A DNA stretch of 64,000 nucleotides, taken from contig OY718806.1 of the NCBI GenBank assembly GCA_963070105.1, positions 4,485,865-4,549,864 on the forward strand, given 5' to 3'. This document shows, in pieces, positions 39,166-52,095 of the stretch (position 1 is the stretch's first letter; the number at the start of each line of letters is the position of its first letter). The position numbers were made by a program, and so were the translations under genes. The DNA comes from Litomosoides sigmodontis. Its lineage: Eukaryota; Nematoda; Chromadorea; Rhabditida; Onchocercidae. The notes beneath the pieces are model-generated. The model saw only the letters and a program-made list of their open reading frames with translations. It ran no database searches and was not told the DNA's origin.

Positions 39166-42100
39166 TCAGTGCTGCATAGCGAACTGAGAAAAATAGTTCA
39201 GAACATCCTGGACTGATACTTCAAGATCGATTCGTGAGTTCGGATAACACCGTCCCATCACTTCATTGTAATGCTTCAGCTGTTTCAGGAATTCATCCTG
39301 AAAAACAAATATAACCAGACAGCTGCATCTGAAGCACTATTAAATCACGGAGTTCTACTTCGTTATACATTGGAAACAAGCTCAAATAAGAGAACAAAAA
39401 GACAGAACGTGACAAATACTAACTTGCATATTTCTCCAAACAACTTGTAGTAACGGCGAATCATCAATTAAATGTTTTTCTATCTTCTTGTATAACTGTT
39501 CCAGTCCTTTTTTCACTTCCTTTTCCGGATAAAGTGATATCACCTATATAACACAGAAGAAATAATGATCAACAGTTCGAACAAGTTGAGGTTTCTGGAG
39601 ATTTTGAATATAATGAATACTTTCTGGTCAAGAAATATACCTTCCTTAGCTCTGACCGGCTGAATTGCTGGTGAAATGCTATTTCTTCAGGCTTAACTCC
39701 TTGTCGAATGGTATTTTCAACTGATTCAAAAAAGTGCTAAAAAGAAAATCTTGAAAATTTTAACTTGAAAAGTAATTTTTATGGAACATGCTTTTTATTC
39801 TCGATCACAAAACATAATGCTTTGAAAGTGTTGCTGAAAGTGTTGCTCCAACAAGTAACATGTACAAAACAAACATGTATTTTCTCAAGCGGTCTTCCCA
39901 TTAATTCCCTCACATAAACCTGTATATTATCTTGATATGCCTTTTTTGCTTCTTTCCTTTGCGAATCCAAGCAATCGACTTTCAGTTCCGATAAAACAGC
40001 TGCAAAGAAATTTGATTCTGACCATCCTGACCAAGCCAAATCACCTCTTCCCTTCCTCAATCAATTTCCATAACAGTGTTATGTGCTTAGCACACTTTTG
40101 CATGACTTGAGATGAGATTCTATTATTTACAAACGTTATTAAGAGATATTTCAGAACAGCGAATCTTATCCACACTTTGCTACAGAATCTTAAAGCAAAC
40201 AATGACCGATATTCTCGGCATAAAAAAAGAAAAATTATGCTAATTGCAACATTCAAAGGTCTAAGCGTACAATATAAATGATGATAATTTTCGAATCGAA
40301 CAACAGCAGCCGGTGATTTCGAAAACGGTGAAGTGGCAGTGTATTCGATCCCATCTTTCAAGGAAGCTATAAGCTGTACATACCATCGATCTAGGTCAGC
40401 TCGACGCTCAGTTCCAGCAAAAGCTGCTTCTGCTGTACGCGCCAGTTCCTGTAAAAATATGCGTCTCAGTAAGAGGTGCTTAACACGATTTCCCTGACTT
40501 CAATTGTGATCGAAAACGGCCTACAGCGTCTAAAGAATTTTTAAGAAAAAAGTATACCGCAAATTGGTAAACACTTTCCAGAATACCAATCCGTATTCTT
40601 TTCGAAATTTTGATCTCAGCCAACTGGTAAGATTTACTATCCTGCAAAAGACGGCGCTCACGTAGTGAGACCTTAATTTTTACAAAAGTATTACATGTAA
40701 TAACTGCAATTCATTATCAAGCAAAATTCAAAAAATGATTCACTATCAAGAGAAATTTAAAGAATAAATAAACAATTACCAAATATGCATCCATTTGTCT
40801 TTTAACCAGCACAACCAAACGCCCGAAAACCATGACGGAAAAATACGATGACGCATCTTGCAAAGAAAGTGCCTTCTTTGACAGGAACACAAACAACACA
40901 AACACAAACCTAACAAAAATTTGTGGAAAGATATCCAGAATTTGAGTGCTTTTATCCTTAGAAATCAAAATAAAGACTATGATATCACGAAACTTCAAAC
41001 TTTGACATTAAATGATTTAATTTTCCGTTTAAAACATAAATTTGGAACGAAGGAAGGAAAACACATACGACGGTTGCAATCGACAACACGACTTGATGAA
41101 TTTATCAAAATGATCATGTAAAGGCTCGAATAACGGGGACAAAATAGCACGCACCTGAAACGCACAGAAAAATGAATCATTTTCTATTATCACTTATACA
41201 GCTACAGTTAAAAATTAAAACTTGGAAAGTTTAAAAAAACTCTAAAGGAATTCTCCAGTAAGAAGAGTTGATTTACCTGGTCAGTAATTTGTTTTTCAAT
41301 ATTCTTGCCTATGCCACCACTATCTCCGCTTGATGTAGACTGAGTTTCTAACGCAGCTAAAAGATCACCGGTCATATGAAAAAATCTCGTGCAAAACTTC
41401 TGTTCCGACTCGACCACTGGACCAACTTCACCCAACACGACTTCAACCAACTAAAACAGCGAATAACATTGAAAAATTACCATTTTATATTCCTCATATT
41501 TTACGTCCGATTTACTCCAATTAAGCATAAAACTTTATTCTTTCGCTTCTGTTAAGATTCTAAGGTTTTACTTATTACATCTATTCCTTTCCAAACATAA
41601 AACGCGCTTACTCTGATGACTTCATTCGAGTCAACTTTAGTGTCAGCAAATAAGGATCTTTCAACCACAGATTTCATTGCATCAGAACTTCGAACAGTAG
41701 ATTTGCGTTCGAAGATGATAATTTTGTTCAGTTCACCATTTGCACTTTCGAAAAAGCGCTCAAATTCCTTCTTGTATATCAACTTTGTATTTTGCACATA
41801 TCTCTGAAAAAAAAGGACTTAAAATTCGGTATTAACTTGCACTGTCTTTTGCGGTTAGATTTATATTATTAAAACGTCAAAAACTGGGCCTCGTTTAATC
41901 AAATGTAAAAATATATTCCTAGATTTATGCCATAAAAATGTACCTGTATGAGTGTTTGGTATGCACCCGGTCTAACCAGTTTCAACCATCCCAGTAAATC
42001 AGAAAATGGTCGTAGCGCATGGAATCTTTCGGACTGTTTTTGTATTGCAATTTCATGCCAATCTGATATTTCTATCAAATCGTTCTAAAATTTCCAACAA

Positions 42101-43877
42101 TAAATGATTTTTATCAATTAAAATGCAAGCAAAACAAACACACCAAATTCGAAAATAATGCAGACATGTGTGCCATCAGTTTCTCGATGAAACAGTCAGT
42201 TAACTGGTTTAACTGCTCAGTTCTTTCCTTATACGTCATCATTAAATGCATTGATGGATTAACTTTTGCCGCTGAATAAGCTTGCAAAGCACGAGCCGCA
42301 GCACAACATTGACTAATACTGCAATGAAAATTGAATTCAGTAAGCGCGTAGAACATAACTTGTAGCTTTAACATTTTCACTCAAGAAATATGAGCACTTG
42401 CAAACGATTGCATAAACTAATCCCTACCTTACAGGATCGGATAAGTTTGCGTTCTGTAATGCACGAATGTGATCATCGCTAACAATATCTATAGTTGTCA
42501 CCAATTCCGATAAAAAATCTTTCAAGATTCGCGTATTTTTCCGTTCAACACATCCAAGGCTATCTTTTTCTTCGATCAGTTCAACACTATCGCGTACGTG
42601 CTGTATAATTCATAATAAACAATTAAACTTCTCTTTCCTCATCTTGTACCCGTAGTCCTATCAATAAAATTCGCATGCTAACTTTAATTAACAAATCTCT
42701 ATTTCATGAATTAAGCAATGATTTTAGCAGGCCATAGGACAGATGTAACACTGCAAACCCGAAAATATTACACATGAATACTAACATAAAGTAATTCATC
42801 AAAATTATCAAGCTCCTTATCCAAAAAATCAGCTTCTTCCAGGGCATCTTCAACAAGTGCAATAAGGTCATTCACAGCAGCTTCACTGTCCATAATGGAC
42901 TGTATATTGGCACCATCCAAAAGTTGGAGCTGTGATGCGAGCACTGCAGCAAATTTATCCGCCTCACCAATTGTAAGATTAGCACGAGCAAGTAAGCGAC
43001 GAAAATCAGCTTCCTCTTTAATAGATATTGGCTGAAAAGATTCCTAATGGAAACTTAAAAATAATGTATTACAAGAAATTGAAACTTGGGTTAAATAATG
43101 CAACGTCCAAAGTATATATTTCTCCACCAACCTGATAATCAACTAACCCTTCATCGGTATCACCATCAACATGCTCTGCTGTAACGGCTGTGTGCGGTGT
43201 TTCGACAGGAATCGGGACATTTACAAAGTCTGGCTTTTGTACTGGGAGATATTTGTTGGCAAACTAAAACATGTTAACTACACTTCCTACTTTGTAAAAA
43301 TTTAAAAAGTTATGGATGATAAAAAGTGGCTTGAAAGACCTTATATAACTGTTTGATGAATGAATCTTTCTCTTCAGTTGTAGAAGCACAAAGCCTGAAC
43401 AAACGATCTTCAACAGCCAATTCGAACTCCGGTGTCAACTGCAACTAACGGACATTCGTCTGGAATTCTAGAAAAAACTTCTGAGATAACGGCATTCAGC
43501 TATCAAAATGCAGCTAACCTTTCGTGGGTTGATCCCATCAACTGTCTTCACATCTCGCAAGGTGAATTGCTTCTTCTTCTTATAATAATCTTCCCTCTCA
43601 TTTTTGACAAAGTATAGACGTACAGCTATAGGTTGGTCCGTAGTAACTGCAAGGATGTCATAATTTACAAAAACTGCAGAAAACTGTTCAAAACCAAACA
43701 ACAAATTGAAAAAATTAAACTACTGAATCACGAAAAAAACAGCAAACCTGTTAAGCAAAGAAATGTTGGTTTTCGTCGTTTTTTATTGTCAATACGAACG
43801 ATATTAACTACTGCAACTAAGCGTTCATCTGCTACTTGAAACACAGCTCGCTGCAGATCAGAAATAATGGCACGCAT
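39166..43877 (-). CDS. sec-3: Exocyst complex subunit SEC-3 / EXOC1
   Basis: Eighteen minus-strand exons: 43877-43748, 43646-43519, 43438-43340, 43263-43132, 43043-42786, 42600-42428, 42318-42144, 42084-41944, 41803-41612, 41450-41277, 41154-41072, 40909-40780, 40671-40558, 40448-40271, 39999-39875, 39736-39641, 39543-39424 and 39297-39166. They total 2580 nt, or 859 aa plus stop. The N-terminal Sec3 PH-like domain ([30 protein letters not shown]) binds PI(4,5)P2 and Rho GTPases. A coiled coil follows ([13 protein letters not shown], almost identical to animal EXOC1), then the helical CATCHR rods ([38 protein letters not shown]) and the C terminus [13 protein letters not shown]. The subunit helps tether secretory vesicles to the plasma membrane. 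Exon 12 is unusually hydrophobic and Phe/Val-rich but aligns with the vertebrate segment. Confidence 0.94.
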
Positions 43878-45798
43878 CACAACTAAATCTCTTCATATTT
43901 TCCACATTGCACACGACTTTAACATTGACGTGTAGCTGTTAATCGCAATGATCGTAATAACAAAGGCGGCAGAAGAGGAAAGATTTAAAACAGAGCCTAA
44001 TCTGAAAATTTGACGTTACTAAACATGAACTCAAAAAAGGAATTTTTCCAGTTTTGCTCTCACACAGCTAACCCTTGAACAAACAAAAACACTTCATAAT
44101 GATGACAAAAGCAGGATGAGATGATATCCTTATTTCCGCCACATTAGCGGACGCAATTTTTACGTCGTTGCACCAGATCCCGCTATGAAAAGATTCTGCT
44201 TACGCCTCAACATTGAAAAATCGTACATTTTCGAGGGGCAAACTATAAGTTTAAGGTCAAGTTTCGGTGCAGTGATAGCAGGAAAAAATGCGAAGGAATG
44301 TAAAGACAGCAAACAACGGAGAAAGAATATGAAACAAATTCTTTTAGACTTTTTTTTCAGATTTTTAGACTAACTTTTGCAAGACTTTATGTCTCCCAGT
44401 CATTTTCACGCTTCTTTTTCATGTTGTGTCGAGAAAACTTCATTTGATGAGTTTAGATATGCAAAATATACGAAAAATTTTACAGAAGACTCGCAACTTA
44501 TTCTTGACTTGGAGCACAATACTATCGATAGACCGCAGCAGCTCCCTTCTCCTTCACATAAACACTGGGGCAGTAAAACATTTAATTCGAAACCACGCAA
44601 AAGTTCCGAGTTAAACCTGATACTTACCTGTTTTACCCATTGCTCTTGTTCATTTTCTTTTTGTTTGAATGCAAATGATTGTATGTTTGCAATTATATGT
44701 AAAGCATCGATTACATGTTTGCTCGTTTGTATGTCGTTGTATCTGTTAGATTTTTGCATAGTAACGAACTGGGATTGAACAATCTTTAATTTGTATTACA
44801 CATACTTGCTTTATGTGTATAACAAGCGAATAAAGTGTTACATAGATTTCAAAAATTTCCATTCGATCTGACTAAAATATTATGCTGCATTTTTTTGTTT
44901 CAAATACCACCCATCGCAAATTCCAGAGAATTTGCTCACTCTGATATCTTCTAGAGTGTACAAATAAGGAAATTCTAGCTAATCTTTCCTTTTCATAAAT
45001 TCAAATAGATTAACTAGTGCATCACACAATAAACTAATGCTGAACGAAAATTCAAATTCAAGTTTGCATTGGACTAGATAATAGACAATATTTGAATTAG
45101 ATTGAGTCAAAAAATTTTCCAAAAAAAAAACTCCAACGAAAAACTCTAATTAACAATGCATTGTTCACATGCTTATCATCCTTAATGCTTAGTTGTCGTA
45201 AGTAATATTTTTATAAAATGTCATGAATAATGATAATGAATTTAGAAGTTGCAAACTAATGTGACTAAATTTTTGTCAACGGAAACAAGATAGCTCCTAG
45301 AAAGAGTTCGCCTGCTCGTCTTTTTAAATTATTAAAAACGAAAAAAAATTAGATCTTTCATGAAAGAAATGTGAAAAATTTTGCATTCTTAAGGAAAAAG
45401 TACCATGCAATCAGGAAAATAACTAAATATCTCTATAGAAAATGCTCCTGCGATCGTGTATTGAGATATGTTCCACACAATACAAACTGACTAAACTAAA
45501 AGAATAAAAAAATAAGTCTAAAAACTTGCCAATACTTTCAATCCCATTCGTTGTGAAACATTTGCAGACTACAAAGCAAGCTTTCAATATTAATGCAAAC
45601 TTCAATCGTAGAGAACAAAAAAAAAATCAAACAACTATTGAAAAAACGAAGGCTCCGTGAAAACAAGCCAACTAGCAGCAGTGAATATAGCAGTACAGAA
45701 AAGAAACCTACAAATAGAGATCTAAGAAAGATTTAAGAAAACGTTTCATATTTAAGTGAAAATGTCGAGTTTTTGGACAGCGTACTCCCTTTTGAGAA
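43878..45798. other. Intergenic region upstream of SEC-3, with one uncertain exon-like segment
   Basis: This interval holds the SEC-3 5' flank and the TMEM68 3' flank. Apart from the overlapping open frames at 44377-44778 it is very AT-rich and shows nothing recognisable. Confidence 0.5.
44377..44778. other. Overlapping antisense open frames; exon-like segment with a perfect donor on the minus strand
   Basis: The plus frame 44389-44778 (about 130 codons) is the longest single open frame in the window. The opposite strand is also open for 117 codons (44759-44406). On the minus strand, ATG 44759 to 44628 gives 44 codons ending in CAG|GTAAGTATC, an ideal donor, with residues like HVIDALHIIANIQSFAFKQK. 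No partner exon or family was found. In DNA this AT-rich, one such open frame is expected by chance. Confidence 0.2.
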
Positions 45799-48700
45799 TC
45801 AGTGGACACCGCGTGATACTCCACCATCTGCATGAGAAATTAAAATCTCCGGCGATGACTGACCGTATTCCGAGGAAGCAACACTGTCGCGGTGAGTAAT
45901 ATTATTTGAGCATAGATTATTACAAGTTGTTTCTTCTAACAGTATATCCTCCTTAGAGCGCCGCTTATCATGAAACCTGAAAAGAATATATTTATGAGTA
46001 AATAATGGAAATGATATAATCCTCCAAACTTGACACATTTCTTACATCCAAGGATTTTCGCAAATCTTTGTCTTTTATGAGTAAACATGAGTAAAAGACA
46101 AAGATTTGCGAAAGTTAACGAAACAGTCATGATAAGGCTTATAATGATTCGAAAGCACTACGAAGGCCTTTATCCTCCATAATAAATTAACCAGAAAATT
46201 TTCACGTTTTACGGCTTACTTATGGCTTACTGCACAAAGCAAAATTAATGACCGAAAAGCAGAGAAAGTTATAAACTGGCAGCATAAGTAATCCGGGTTA
46301 AGTACCGGAGGGGAGAAAAAAATTTTTCCTCAAATCAAATATATTAAAATTACTTTCGAAAAAGTATAGAAATCATCACGATATACTTTGTAAATTACTT
46401 ATTGCTAAAGTCTGATATGATGTAAAAACCCTATGTACATATATATTATCCATATAAATATGTATATCATCTATATAAATACATAGGTATATGTATTTAT
46501 ACAAATAATGCAGGACAGAATGTGAATGCCGACTCAACAAAAAAAGGCCAACAGCTAAAACACACCTCTGCATGATTCCGTGCAATATACTTCCAGGTAA
46601 TCGTTGATATTCTCTAATTAAGTCATATACCTCTTCTTTCACAGCTTTTTTGACGTCTTCTGGATTCATGTCAGAAGAAAAGTAGAGCGGTCTGCCCAGA
46701 TGTGTTCTAAAAACGATGCGTATGAGTGCACTATAAAACAGAGCTCGACATGTGAAGCAAAAAGTAGATCAATGAAGACTGACCGGGACATAAATTAGAA
46801 AATCGCTATTTAGCTATGAAACTGACCATTAATACAATTATTTGCGGAGAATAAGGAAAAGCACAACATAACAAATGTCATTAAATTCTCGTAACTTACA
46901 CCATTTTAACTGGGAAACCACCATATACTGGGCAAAGTGGTAATCGCGTTTTTTCATATATCCATCGAAAAATTTCTGAAATGTATGATACTATCAATGT
47001 AATTCAAGTTTCACACATGTCACAAGAAGATTCAGTGAATAACAACAACTTGAAATTGAAAAACGTGCAATAAAGTAAAGCCTTACTTCGTCCACAACGC
47101 GGAGTACGAAAAGCATCACGACAATTTTCAGTAAACATCGGAATTACGGGCTAAATCAATAAAATAAAGGGATAAGAATGAAGTAAAAAAGAAAACAGGA
47201 ATAATAATAGTATTTATTTGGGGTGCTTCATCCATAGTCATTCAATTAAATACTAGGCAACATTTGCTTCGAAAATTTCCAGATTTAACTGACGTATATC
47301 TTAAGAACTGACCGTTCCTGGACAACCAATGATCACTTTAGCAAAACCAAGACGACGAGCCCACATAATGTTATAACGAATGGGGTCAGAAAACAGCGCT
47401 TCCCGAACACCACCGGGAGCAATGCACAGCAGATGGCCATCTTTCAGCCGTGCCATACAATCGTCTACCGTGCCGGGAGTAATGTAAAAGACTTTACAAA
47501 TCATTCCCCATCCTGAAGAGGCATGAAAATAAATATATCAAATTCAAGACTAGATTCACAGAACTCCATTACGATTTATAGTTTGTTATGTCGATGTAAT
47601 AAAGCTAAAGTGGAGAAAATGAGAAATAAATGGAATACCAGGCATTTTGAAGATGAACTTATCACCAACACAGTGAAGAGTACGTTTCTTATGAAGCATG
47701 CATTTCGCAATAACGTAATATACATCTATAGGTAAAGTTCCATGGTAATATACAAATAGAGCAGGACCTTCGTCAGGCACATTTTCCAAACCTTTTATTT
47801 CATAACCTATAGAAATGAATTGCTCATCGGAATGCCTTATCAAGAGAACCCAATGATTTTGGAACTATTGCATTTTGTTGATTCCTAAGATTCTCTGCCT
47901 ACAGCAGCAAAAGAACCCAAAGATCTGTTAAACCAAAAATTTATATAAAGCAAAAGGATAAAAAAAGATATATCACTTTTTAGAGTGACTATCGACGATC
48001 AGTGCTCACTATTAAACGACGATTGGCACTACTTAATGGAAATTTATTACATAGTGTAGCATTCAGTCAAGTACTGGAAAAAATGTACGAAGCATATTTG
48101 ATCTTATTTATTTAATCATTGCAGCAGTAAAGAAAAGGTTTTCATTTACCATGCCAAACATATCCTACTGCATCCCAGAAGGATGCAATACTGATGCGTG
48201 CACCATCCCACAAACTACTAGCGTAAGCCTCTCGAATACGATTCCGTAAGCCATAAATATGAAGAAAAATGATACAACCATATATAAAAAGTAGAAGAAG
48301 AACTGGTAATACGAAAGCGACTAATAATGGCAAGAAAAGCCAAGTAAGATACTGAAAATCTGGCATTTATTATTATAAAAACCACTTAATTTGCATTTTA
48401 AATAAAATGAAAGGAACATCCTTATTGATATTTCAGATAAGGATTGTGAAAAAGCGCTTCTCAGTTTTCATTCCCTAATAAAAGAAAAATCAGTTTCCTT
48501 TTTTAAAGAAATCGAGAGTTAATAAACTACGGAAAGCTCAAGATTTCAGCAAATAAAACATTGCGGTACACCTCCAAATAATCCCAGTCAACATAATCAA
48601 TTGCCCATGAAATCCACAATAGTAAAACTTCCACATAAGGTTGCAACCATGAAGGCCACTGCATATTTTTCAGTGATAAAAGAGCACTCTTAATCCACAT
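45799..48700 (-). pseudogene. TMEM68-type ER membrane acyltransferase, with an apparent one-base frameshift
   Basis: Eight minus-strand exons: 48700-48572 (this exon may open at 48723, fed by an unseen upstream exon), 48351-48150, 47806-47639, 47512-47313, 47150-47087, 46975-46900, 46707-46566 and 45976-45799. The protein matches TMEM68, a PlsC-family enzyme implicated in triacylglycerol and ether-lipid synthesis in the ER. It shows WDYLE, two adjacent membrane segments, the NRIREAYASSLWDGAR block, the acyltransferase motif YYHGTLPIDVYY, and CIAPGGVREALFSD. The C-terminal half gives PVIPMFTEN and PVYGGFPVKM. In exon 7 the family-like THLGRPLY is one base out of frame with the equally family-like SDMNPEDVKKAV; the shift maps to an A5 run at 46678-46682. 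Without that base all exons total 386 codons. The final exon is a Ser/Asn-rich tail. All other exons look intact, so a sequencing indel is more likely than a dead gene. Confidence 0.85.
46056..46113. repeat. Perfect 22-bp hairpin in the last TMEM68 intron
   Basis: Bases 46056-46077 (TTTCGCAAATCTTTGTC...) are the exact reverse complement of 46092-46113, with a 14-nt loop. The element lies in the intron between the last two exons, so it would be transcribed with the gene. Confidence 0.85.
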
Positions 48701-48723
48701 GGACTTAGAAAGATTATTCGTTC

Positions 48724-50216
48724 CTGAAAATTTTGAATGTAAATAAAAATAGATAATGGGTAAAATAACAAATTGAAAAGCTTAGAATATGGTTCTAGCA
48801 ATAAGGATTATCCGAAAGTGCAGTTATGTGCTTTAGCAGGTACATTTAAAAATGCATCCTCACATGTGTAAGCACTTCACAATTCACGCAAGTGCATGAA
48901 ATACATATTCCAAGTGGAAGTTGCACATTTTTGTGAATTAAGGAAAATTTGCGGTGCGGCATAATGAAGTATTTCTATAATAATAACCAATATTCATTTA
49001 CAGAAGATTTTAAAACCACAATACACCCGTTATTAGCTATGTCGTTCCTCTCGGCAAAAAAGAACATGCTTAAAATTTGCCGAGGTTCTATACGTATATT
49101 ACATAAATTCAGCATACAACATACATATCTTCTGATAAGAATAAAATTTATGAAATTTAAAGAAAAACCTTTTCTATTTCAGCTCACTGCAACGTATCAA
49201 GACACTGGAAATTCCCTTGTTGTAACCACAGCGGCACCGCCGAATATAATGGAATCCATGTAAATCATGGAGATACTTTCAACAAATTATACTATCAGCC
49301 GGAAACTGCTACTTTTCGGTAAAATTGAATAGCTTACGCATTTGGGTACTAAAAGTATTCGTAACATTTAAAATCACTTCAACCGAAAATATAAGTTAGA
49401 AAACAGCAAATATTTTCAGTAAACCAGTCAAAACTGAACAAAAAGGATCGTCGTGAAGAGCCAACGCCCTTCTACGACATTTCGAAGCCACTGCTTTCCA
49501 TTTTTTCAGCAAAAGCCCATATAAAACACAGCTAATTTCGATTTATCCTTTAAAACGGTCCCAAGTTATCTCACTAGAAAGACAATTTATTATTCGATTT
49601 ACAGTACATTTATTGTCAGATAACCGGTCACTAGGTCGGAATCAATCATTTCATATAGACTAACGTGCAACTGATCAAACCCATGTCGTGCCTAAAAAAT
49701 TCCTAAAGACAAGAACATAGTCTAATTTACAAAACTTCTGTGGAACTTCCACGAAATAATAAATTTCACTTTATTTTTAAAACACTTTATTTTAAAATTT
49801 AAACAACATTTACTAAGCAAAATATACAACGAATATCAGTTGCATTTAAAAAGCAAAACATTTCACGACAATACTTTTAGGTATTTTAGGTATTGCAGCA
49901 TTAAACCGAAGCCTAGAAAAAAGTGAAGACATTACTATTTACATGTCAATCTAAGTGGACAAAAAACGACCGTAAAAATAAATTTAGGTACAAAGCTACT
50001 GAAGTAGGAAATATGTGTTATGCTAAAATAAAGACAAAATCTGATAGACAAATTTTCGAAACTAATGGCTTAAATTTAGGATTATTTTTGTTCCATCTTA
50101 TTTATGCCTTTCACAAAGAAATGTTTCAGTCTTCAACAAAGGAAGTAATTTAAAGAAATGGTGCTCCCACCCTAAACAGCAGAAATTACAAAGTGTTTTA
50201 AGAACAAAGAACGATC
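48724..50216. other. Spacer between COA1 and the TMEM68 gene
   Basis: Both flanking genes are on the minus strand. A first TMEM68 exon could be hidden here; one ATG (49260, minus) opens a short frame, but its splice donor is poor. Other open frames look like chance. Confidence 0.45.
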
Positions 50217-51215
50217 TCAATCCCTAAAATGACAACAAAACTGACTGGAAGGCAAAATTGAACAGATATCATCGGATTTGTCAAGAAGGACTAAACTTCC
50301 AGACCACTTCCCATTATCGTAAATTACAATGTTATGTCCCGCTTCATCAAGCTCAAGCTCAATTTGCACCGTTTCAAAGTCCTCACCATCTTCATTACGT
50401 TCCGCGCGGACTACCATTATTCCACCATCACGTTCTCCACAAATTGGGATTCGTAACTGAAATGATATGGCCTATTACAAGAATTTATTATTTGAAATAT
50501 TACAGCGAATTCACATTTTGCTCTGCCTAAGTGTTCAATGTTTCACTAATCTAAAAAAAGTTGAATGGATTATGTAAACTTTCTGCTCATCTAACTTTGA
50601 TTCGATGTTACGCACAAATACAATTACTAAGGATTTTTAATTTAAAAATACCTCAGACTTCCTTTCATCGATATAATTTCTTTTTCTGTCCACTAAATCA
50701 ACTTCTCCAACAGTAAGTGGTAGTCCCAAAAATTCTATCGCTTTTTTGTGCTTCGATAACACTCTGAAAGCTTCCCTACAAGACAAATTTAACTGATAAA
50801 ACAAAGCTAACATATGAATAAAGCTTTACAAGTACAACCAAACCCTACAGTAAGGAAAAATATAACGTTATAATATGCTACATAATTCATTACATTGGAT
50901 TATTATATGCTGCAGGTTTGCACATTGTGACATCATAACCTGCAGCGCACACTACCCATTTTAACCTTGCTGAAATTTAAAGTTCTTTTTTCCATGATTC
51001 CTATTTTTTATCAGGAATGAAAGCTTTCAAAATATGTTAAGTAGTTTAAATAAGTAAATTAGAAAATTTTCTTGCCTGTAGTGGGAGAACTCCCGGATTT
51101 TTGTCTGGATTTTCTTCTGCAGATAAATGTGATTATACATAAATTGACAGAACAGGATGCCAGCTCCACCGCCGGCAACATTCACCATTGTAAGATACTT
51201 GCCATTAGATAGCAT
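50217..51215 (-). CDS. Cytochrome c oxidase assembly factor 1 (COA1/MITRAC15) homologue
   Basis: Three minus-strand exons: 51215-51076, 50775-50652 and 50456-50217. They total 504 nt, or 167 aa plus stop, close to human COA1 (146). A single hydrophobic N-terminal segment (GGGAGILFCQFMYNHIY) should anchor the protein in the inner mitochondrial membrane. It is followed by the COA1 signature: EAFRVLSKHKKAIEFLG.PL (family 'LQ..P.A.EALGPPL'), a VDLVDRKRNYIDERKSELRI stretch (family 'NFVDI..AKLKIPVSG'), IPICGERDGGIMVV and a C-terminal beta strand. Such proteins act early in complex IV assembly. The first intron appears to use a GC donor (AG|GCAAGA). The ATG at 51215 is the first in frame after an acceptor-like TCTCCAG at about 51226, so a short upstream exon is possible. 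It diverges from the zinc-finger gene 269 bp away. Confidence 0.8.
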
Positions 51216-51483
51216 ACGTTTCACTGGAGAGAAATCCCATTAGACAAAAGGAAAAGTAAGTAATAAATATCTATTTAACGTAATTATGGCAACGTCCTCG
51301 CTGCATCTCAAACAAGGAAAGCGTGAACAACTGCTCCCATGTACCGACCGCCTTCTAGGAAGAACAACCGAAGGTTACAGATTTTGTTGCATGCAAATAA
51401 ATAGTCCCGTGTTTAGGAATTGCGTCTTGGGTACCTGTTTATTATCGTTTTGGTGATGGCTCTCTGTTTTAGGGGTATACAAT
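51216..51483. promoter_or_regulatory. Compact bidirectional promoter between COA1 and ZNF593-like genes
   Basis: Only 268 bp separate the two divergent start codons. No TATA box is obvious. A possible untranslated first exon of COA1 could reduce the true promoter further. Confidence 0.45.
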
Positions 51484-52095
51484 ATGCCGAAGAAGCATAC
51501 AACCTCGAACAAAACGAGAAAGAGAAAAGGAAAAGATATAGATCAGATTATTGAGGGGATCAGGTCAGCAAAGCAACGATGTTCCATAACTCAGAGCATA
51601 GACTTCAATCTCGAATTGCCTGGTAGCTCTTTGTTTTCGCTTATTTAATTGATATGAAGGCATTAAATTGCACTGACTGTGGAAGTCATAGAACCTTCTC
51701 TCTGAATTCATGAACTTCCCACTGCAGTCTTCGCAGAAATTGCGAAGTTAGCCTGTAGGAGGTCTTGTTCCATTTGCGTATGTATTTTAGATTTGTTCAG
51801 GTGATGGGCAGTTCTACTGTATTGAATGTGCTCGGTATTTCATCGATGAGAAATCTCTTAATAGTCACAGGTCAAGTAAAGGTATTCCTACTTTGAATTC
51901 TTAAAAATTTCTTCTCTGAACATTTTGTATGAGACTGGGGAATTTTCTCTTCGTACTTTGGAAATTGTAACCATTTGGATGAGAATGATTTCTTTTCAAG
52001 TTCATCGACGGCAGCTGAAGCGATTACGAGAACCAGTGTATACGCAACATGAAGCTGAAAAATCCGTTGGATTAAAAACTGTTACCTCTGCTTGA
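51484..52095 (+). CDS. ZNF593/Bud20-like C2H2 zinc-finger protein (60S ribosome export/biogenesis)
   Basis: Three exons, 51484-51622, 51801-51881 and 52001-52095, give 315 nt, or 104 aa plus stop. The protein opens with a basic stretch ([18 protein letters not shown]), then DLDEI-like acidic residues and NLELPGDGQFYC. A single U1-type C2H2 finger follows ([20 protein letters not shown], with C-x2-C and two histidines spaced by five). The end is [20 protein letters not shown], the diagnostic tail of the ZNF593/Bud20 family ('HKKRLKQL...PYSQEEAERA'). Yeast Bud20 is a shuttling factor for pre-60S export. Length equals the family norm. All phases agree, and the start is the only upstream ATG. Confidence 0.92.
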
